Under the pieces are notes generated by a model that saw only the letters and a list, made by a program, of their open reading frames with translations, was not told the origin of the DNA and searched no databases. A stretch of DNA of 9,369 nucleotides. Source: Candidatus Sabulitectum sp. (GTDB lineage Bacteria > Fermentibacterota > Fermentibacteria > Fermentibacterales > JCC-6). How positions within the stretch are numbered: the first letter of the stretch is position 1; the number at the start of each line of letters is the position of its first letter. The translations under genes were made by a program, and so were the position numbers. Of this stretch, positions 6,062 through 9,369 are shown in pieces. The stretch covers positions 5,106-14,474 of the forward strand of contig JAOZLN010000027.1 of the NCBI GenBank assembly GCA_029934845.1, in the 5' to 3' direction.

Positions 6062-6556
6062 TCACATCGTTTCGTTCGGAATCTCTGAACGATCTCCATA
6101 AAAGACAACTGAATAAGACTCAAACCCGGATGTACTATAAACAAATTTACCGCTGAAGAATCTGCTGCCATCAAGCCACTTCATAAAGATTCTGTCTCCA
6201 TCCCAGAGAGGAAGCTTCATAAGATCGTGATCCTCTATCCAGAACAGATCACCCTCGTCGCAGGTTTCTTGCAGACTACCCGAAAACTCATCTGCTGTAA
6301 ATACATACACATACCAGTCTTCCTCTTTATCAAAGGCTGGAAAGGTAAGTATTCCCCTCATACGAGGTTCCTTAACAGTAAGCGCCGTTTCCTCGAGAAC
6401 CTCCCTGATAACGCATTCCTCCGGGCTTTCACCTGGCTCGATCTTACCGCCGGGCGCATTCCATTTCCCGAAGTGCATATCATCGGGTCTTGAATTACGG
6501 TGCATCATAAGCGTTTTCCCGTTATTTCTTATGTAACAAAGTACTGCAAGTTTCAT
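6062..6556 (-). CDS. NUDIX hydrolase, MutT/MutX-like (8-oxo-dGTP diphosphatase-like)
   Basis: 164 residues from the ATG at 6556, chosen because related MutX-type proteins begin MKLATLCYI and this one begins MKLAVLCYI. An upstream ATG at 6583 would add nine residues; neither has a clear Shine-Dalgarno. The NUDIX box is complete from Gly37 to Leu59: G-x5-E43-x7-R51-E52-V-x-E55-E56-x-A-L, with Ala58 where Gly is usual. HFGKWNAPGG (28-37) and the later DEGDLFWIEDHDLMKLPLWDGDRIF match nucleotide-cleaning members. The likely reaction is hydrolysis of oxidised dGTP or a similar nucleoside triphosphate to the monophosphate, in the cytosol. It is the first gene of the minus-strand operon, and its stop overlaps or nearly abuts the regulator start. 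The substrate is inferred. Confidence 0.9.
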   Translation of the reverse strand: MKLAVLCYIRNNGKTLMMHRNSRPDDMHFGKWNAPGGKIEPGESPEECVIREVLEETALTVKEPRMRGILTFPAFDKEEDWYVYVFTADEFSGSLQETCDEGDLFWIEDHDLMKLPLWDGDRIFMKWLDGSRFFSGKFVYSTSGFESYSVVFYGDRSEIPNETM

Positions 6557-6646
6557 AGAAGGGAATATATTCACCGCGAACATTGGAACAAATAGACTGC
6601 AGTGGGGTTGAAGAGTATGTTAGACATCTGTTCTGCCAGTATACAA

Positions 6647-6662
6647 AAGGGGAGAAATCATT
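6647..6662 (+). promoter_or_regulatory. Shine-Dalgarno and probable AUU start of the C25 peptidase
   Basis: AAGGGGAG (6647-6654) is followed after 5 nt by ATT at 6660. The frame from there reads ILGILVFLLSSVES, a signal-peptide core, and stays open into the peptidase. There is no ATG, GTG or TTG in this frame between the stop TAG at 6621 and the GTG at 6882. AUU starts are known but rare (E. coli infC, pcnB). ATC at 6657 (2 nt from the SD) and CTG at 6633 (no SD, but it adds a Lys-Arg n-region) are alternatives, as is a base error in an original ATG. Confidence 0.5.
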
Positions 6663-8672
6663 TTAGGCATTCTAGTATTTCTGCTATCTTCAGTTGAGAG
6701 TGATACTTTCACGCCATTCGCTTCTGGATATTCTGTTTCCGATCCGGGGATTGAAAACATAGTCACCGTATCAGTTGATCAGAACGAGGGCTTTTTTTCT
6801 GCCCAGCCCGGGGCACCTTTTCTTCCCCTTGTTTCCAGGGTATTTATTCTTCGCGGAAGATGTGATGTTCTTTCTCTTTCAGTGAATTTCCAGCAACCGG
6901 CATACACTGAAAAACTTCCCGCTGCTCTGGCCGGTGCCCCTGTTGTTCAGCCTACAGACAGGTCAAGCCACCAGACACTCACTGCCACCACTACCAGCAT
7001 ACCACCTGGTGGTCAGTCTTTCTCCTTTCATACAGGTCACATTCTTGATGCGTACACAATTGTTTCATGCTCGGTAAATCCATGGATCTACGATTCAGCC
7101 ACACAGGAACTGGGGCTGTCTCCTTCGTGCACAGTAGAACTGATCTGGGCTAATGTCCGGGAACACTCAAATTTATCAGATGAACAGATCGAGATGGTAA
7201 ATTTCCGTGCAGCATCTCTGGCGGATAAGTATGATGGTTCTTTCGAACCTATTCCTGCTCTGCCCGGTACTGACTCTGCCATTGACTATCTGATAATCAC
7301 AGGTGAGGACTTTCTTAGTGAAGTATCCATACTTGAAGATCTTCTGGATACAAAGGGGATCTCATTTCAAACCATGACAGTTCAAGATATTAACGGCAGC
7401 TGGGACGGAGTTGATACCCAGGAAGACATCAGAAACTGCATCAGGCATTATGCATTTAATGAAGGAACTACATATGTACTTCTGGCCGGAGACGAGACAG
7501 TTGTTCCCGTCCGTGAGGTTTACACCGAATGCGAGGGGCATGTTGAGTTAGCGCCTTCAGACCTTTATTACGCTGATCTTGATGGTTCATGGGACGCCAA
7601 CAGCAATGGTATTTACGGAGAGTGGGCAGACAGCCTTGATCTTTATGCAGATGTTCTTCTTGGAAGGCTTCTCTTTTCTACCGTTGAAGGTGCTGTGGCG
7701 ATTTATGAAAAAAACACAGTTTATGCCAATGTGAGCACTTCAGAAACATGGTACGAACAAGCAGTACTCTGCGGTGCAATGCTTTTCGATGATATTGGAT
7801 ATGTCGGTGCAAAAGGCTGCGAGATCATGGCCGAGGAATTCCCCTCCAATTTTACTTTGACCAAAGCCTATGAATTATCTGTTGGAGATTACCCTGATAC
7901 ATATTTCCCTGTTCTTTATTCCGGTACAGGCTGGAATCACTACTCGGGCCACGGCAATGAAAGAGGAGTCTACTGGGCAGATAATGCAGGTATTCTTTCG
8001 ATCTCAAGGATGGATGGTTTCAACAATCCCGGCCGAAGCGGCATTCACAGTTCTGTAGGCTGCCATGTGGGTGACTTCACTGAGCCCGGTGCTTCAATTC
8101 CCTGCCTTCCGGACACCCTTCTAACACTGCCTGATGGCGGCGGAGTAGCAGGTTTCTTCAACACATCCTGGGGCTGGGAGGGCTACTGGCCCGAAATTGG
8201 CTCTTCAGAAAGACTCTGCAATTTCACCGTAGAGCAGGTATACCAGAACAAGGCCTCTTCACTGGGGCTTGCATACACATCAGCAAAAGATCTTGAAATA
8301 CCGAATATGACCGGTCCCTACGACAGAGTGATGCAGTCTGTTATTGCTTATTCTGCCTTTATGGATCCTGCTCTTGAAGTTCTTGGAGTGAACAGTTTTG
8401 ACCCGATCCCACCATCACCATTCCAGGTGGTTATGCTCAGCACCAATCCACACACCAATGAAGAACTTACCTTCAAGATTACCGGTATATCAAATTCCTA
8501 TGATGTAGCTGTTTACAACCTTGCTGGAAGGGTGGTCAGTGAATCGGTGAACCTTCCTCAGAACACTCTGCGCTCTGTTGATCTTGGCTCTTTTCCAGTT
8601 GGCATCTATTTCGTCTCTGCCACAGCTCCCAGCGGGATAACTGCTTCAGAAAGTTTCATTGTTCTGAAGTGA
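6660..8672 (+). CDS. Secreted C25-family (gingipain-like) cysteine peptidase with type IX-like C-terminal sorting domain
   Basis: About 670 residues if begun at ATT 6660; the first conventional start (GTG 6882, no SD) would remove the signal peptide and half the propeptide. Residues 1-15 are a hydrophobic signal sequence. Residues about 20-110 match the C25 propeptide (GAPFLPLVSRVFI then SVNFQQP). The catalytic region starts near DYLIITGEDF (209) and contains LLAGDETVVPV and the block SDLYYADLDGSWDANSNGIY with D-x-LLGRL. It also contains YSGHG with catalytic His431 and SSVGCHVGDF with catalytic Cys468, followed by FFNTSWGW. The last about 85 residues form a beta-sandwich sorting domain (STNP..., VAVYNLAGRVV, VDLGSFPVGIYFV), typical of type IX secretion cargo. 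It would be exported to the surface or medium and degrade proteins. It diverges from the NUDIX operon and converges on the transporter with a 5-nt gap. Arg- or Lys-type specificity cannot be judged. Confidence 0.88.
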   Translation: MLGILVFLLSSVESDTFTPFASGYSVSDPGIENIVTVSVDQNEGFFSAQPGAPFLPLVSRVFILRGRCDVLSLSVNFQQPAYTEKLPAALAGAPVVQPTDRSSHQTLTATTTSIPPGGQSFSFHTGHILDAYTIVSCSVNPWIYDSATQELGLSPSCTVELIWANVREHSNLSDEQIEMVNFRAASLADKYDGSFEPIPALPGTDSAIDYLIITGEDFLSEVSILEDLLDTKGISFQTMTVQDINGSWDGVDTQEDIRNCIRHYAFNEGTTYVLLAGDETVVPVREVYTECEGHVELAPSDLYYADLDGSWDANSNGIYGEWADSLDLYADVLLGRLLFSTVEGAVAIYEKNTVYANVSTSETWYEQAVLCGAMLFDDIGYVGAKGCEIMAEEFPSNFTLTKAYELSVGDYPDTYFPVLYSGTGWNHYSGHGNERGVYWADNAGILSISRMDGFNNPGRSGIHSSVGCHVGDFTEPGASIPCLPDTLLTLPDGGGVAGFFNTSWGWEGYWPEIGSSERLCNFTVEQVYQNKASSLGLAYTSAKDLEIPNMTGPYDRVMQSVIAYSAFMDPALEVLGVNSFDPIPPSPFQVVMLSTNPHTNEELTFKITGISNSYDVAVYNLAGRVVSESVNLPQNTLRSVDLGSFPVGIYFVSATAPSGITASESFIVLK

Positions 8673-8677
8673 TCCTT

Positions 8678-9369
8678 TCAATTCAGCAGCCAGAATACAC
8701 CTAAAAGGGTTAAGCTGCTCAAAAGAGTGGTCACAAGAAGAATCGTGGAAGCAAGGGATGCGTCACCGCCGTAGCGCCGTAAAAAAACCACACCAAGAAC
8801 TGCAGACGGCATGGCAGCCATTAGAACAAGGATCTCCCTCCACAGCTCCGGGAAGCCAAACCATGTTGCAAGGTGACCTGCAAGCAGTGGCTTCAATATC
8901 AGTTTTAGAATAATGACTATACCCAGAGGAATCAGAATAGTGCGGACAGCGGGTTTCTTGAACATCAGGCCGACGGAGAGGATAGCAAGAGGAGTCAGCG
9001 CTGCGGACAGCACCGTACCGAGACGGAAAAAGGGTGCAATGTATATGTTTTCTTCTCCGGGGATCCTTAGAATGCTCCAGAGCAAACCAGCGAAGAGAGC
9101 AAAGAACACAGGCGACCGGAAAAATCCCAGAGATGCTTTCCAATCGGATCTCCCTGGCCTTTTTGATCCGAAATACGCCGCAAGAACAGGACCAAGAATA
9201 AAAATGGGATAACCAACACCTATCTCTGAAATAAGAACCGCTTCACTGAGAGCCTCCGGGGTATTGGGAAACATCTGAACAACAATGGAATATCCCAGAA
9301 AGGTGGAAGAACCAAATGCTGAACAGAATACAATGGCACCTGTCTGAGCCCTGCTGAACTTCAAGGCAT
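8678..9369 (-). CDS. AEC-family (auxin efflux carrier-like) transporter, C-terminal part (5' end outside window)
   Basis: About 230 codons are visible and the frame is open through the window end, so the TTG at 9364 need not be the start; the family has about 300-320 residues and ten helices. About seven hydrophobic segments are seen. The beginning RAQTGAIVFCSAFGSSTFLGYSIV matches the mid-protein helix of AEC carriers (normally ...FGN..FLG.P). A central cytoplasmic loop (GSKRPGRSDWKAS) is followed by LTPLAILSVGLMF, the second half-repeat's broken helix, and by MAAMPSAVLGVVFLRRYGGDASLAS, which fits the conserved AMP.A.....A..Y..D...AS of AEC members. These are inner-membrane carriers, often for organic anions such as malate or malonate; the substrate is not predictable here. 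Its stop is 5 nt from the C25 stop, with no terminator between. Confidence 0.85.
   Translation of the reverse strand, partial: ALKFSRAQTGAIVFCSAFGSSTFLGYSIVVQMFPNTPEALSEAVLISEIGVGYPIFILGPVLAAYFGSKRPGRSDWKASLGFFRSPVFFALFAGLLWSILRIPGEENIYIAPFFRLGTVLSAALTPLAILSVGLMFKKPAVRTILIPLGIVIILKLILKPLLAGHLATWFGFPELWREILVLMAAMPSAVLGVVFLRRYGGDASLASTILLVTTLLSSLTLLGVFWLLN

Noticed and set aside
6882..6884. GTG at 6882 as the start of the C25 peptidase
   Set aside because: No Shine-Dalgarno. The frame is open upstream with a signal peptide and propeptide motif that a secreted C25 enzyme needs.
8685..8717. AGCAGC/GCTGCT inverted repeat after the C25 stop
   Set aside because: Six-bp stem with a loop of about 21 nt inside the transporter coding region and no T-run; likely chance.

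Overview
The window looks like part of the chromosome (or a metagenome contig) of a Gram-negative, probably uncultured bacterium of the FCB-like or candidate-phylum type. Four things suggest this: a secreted gingipain-type (C25) peptidase with a type-IX-like C-terminal sorting domain, a secreted C69 dipeptidase, an ExbB/ExbD/TonB inner-membrane energy module, and very tightly packed genes. TGA is an ordinary stop for several genes here, so the standard code applies. The lineage is inferred from gene types only.

Layout. Positions 1-630 hold the 3' part of a HipA-type kinase toxin gene in AT-rich DNA. Positions 631-937 are an AT-rich gap with no convincing gene, but with a fragment resembling the 3' end of a tRNA, possibly an old integration scar. 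Positions 938-2662 encode an exported C69 dipeptidase. Positions 2700-2846 hold a small frame interrupted by one in-frame TGA, followed at the expected distance by a SECIS-like hairpin. This is a candidate selenoprotein of 48 residues with a Cys-Sec pair and a Cys-Cys C-terminus, and it is the most interesting signal in the window.

From 6583 down to 2843 runs a six-gene minus-strand operon: NUDIX hydrolase, then PAS-HisKA-receiver regulator, then RidA, then ExbB/TolQ, then ExbD/TolR, then TonB/TolA. Its genes overlap by 4 to 14 nt or are separated by 1 to 57 nt. It joins metabolite and nucleotide clean-up enzymes and a signalling protein to a proton-driven envelope machine. The regulator lacks the ATP-binding domain its architecture would normally have.

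Divergent from the operon, a C25-family cysteine peptidase runs to 8672. Its frame extends well upstream of the first GTG and appears to start at an AUU codon behind a strong Shine-Dalgarno. Convergent with it and only 5 nt away is the C-terminal part of an AEC-family (auxin-efflux-carrier-like) transporter, cut by the window end.

Together the window suggests a peptide-degrading lifestyle: two exported peptidases, an energised outer-membrane or envelope system, and a membrane carrier for organic anions. All family calls come from motif recognition by eye; no search was run.
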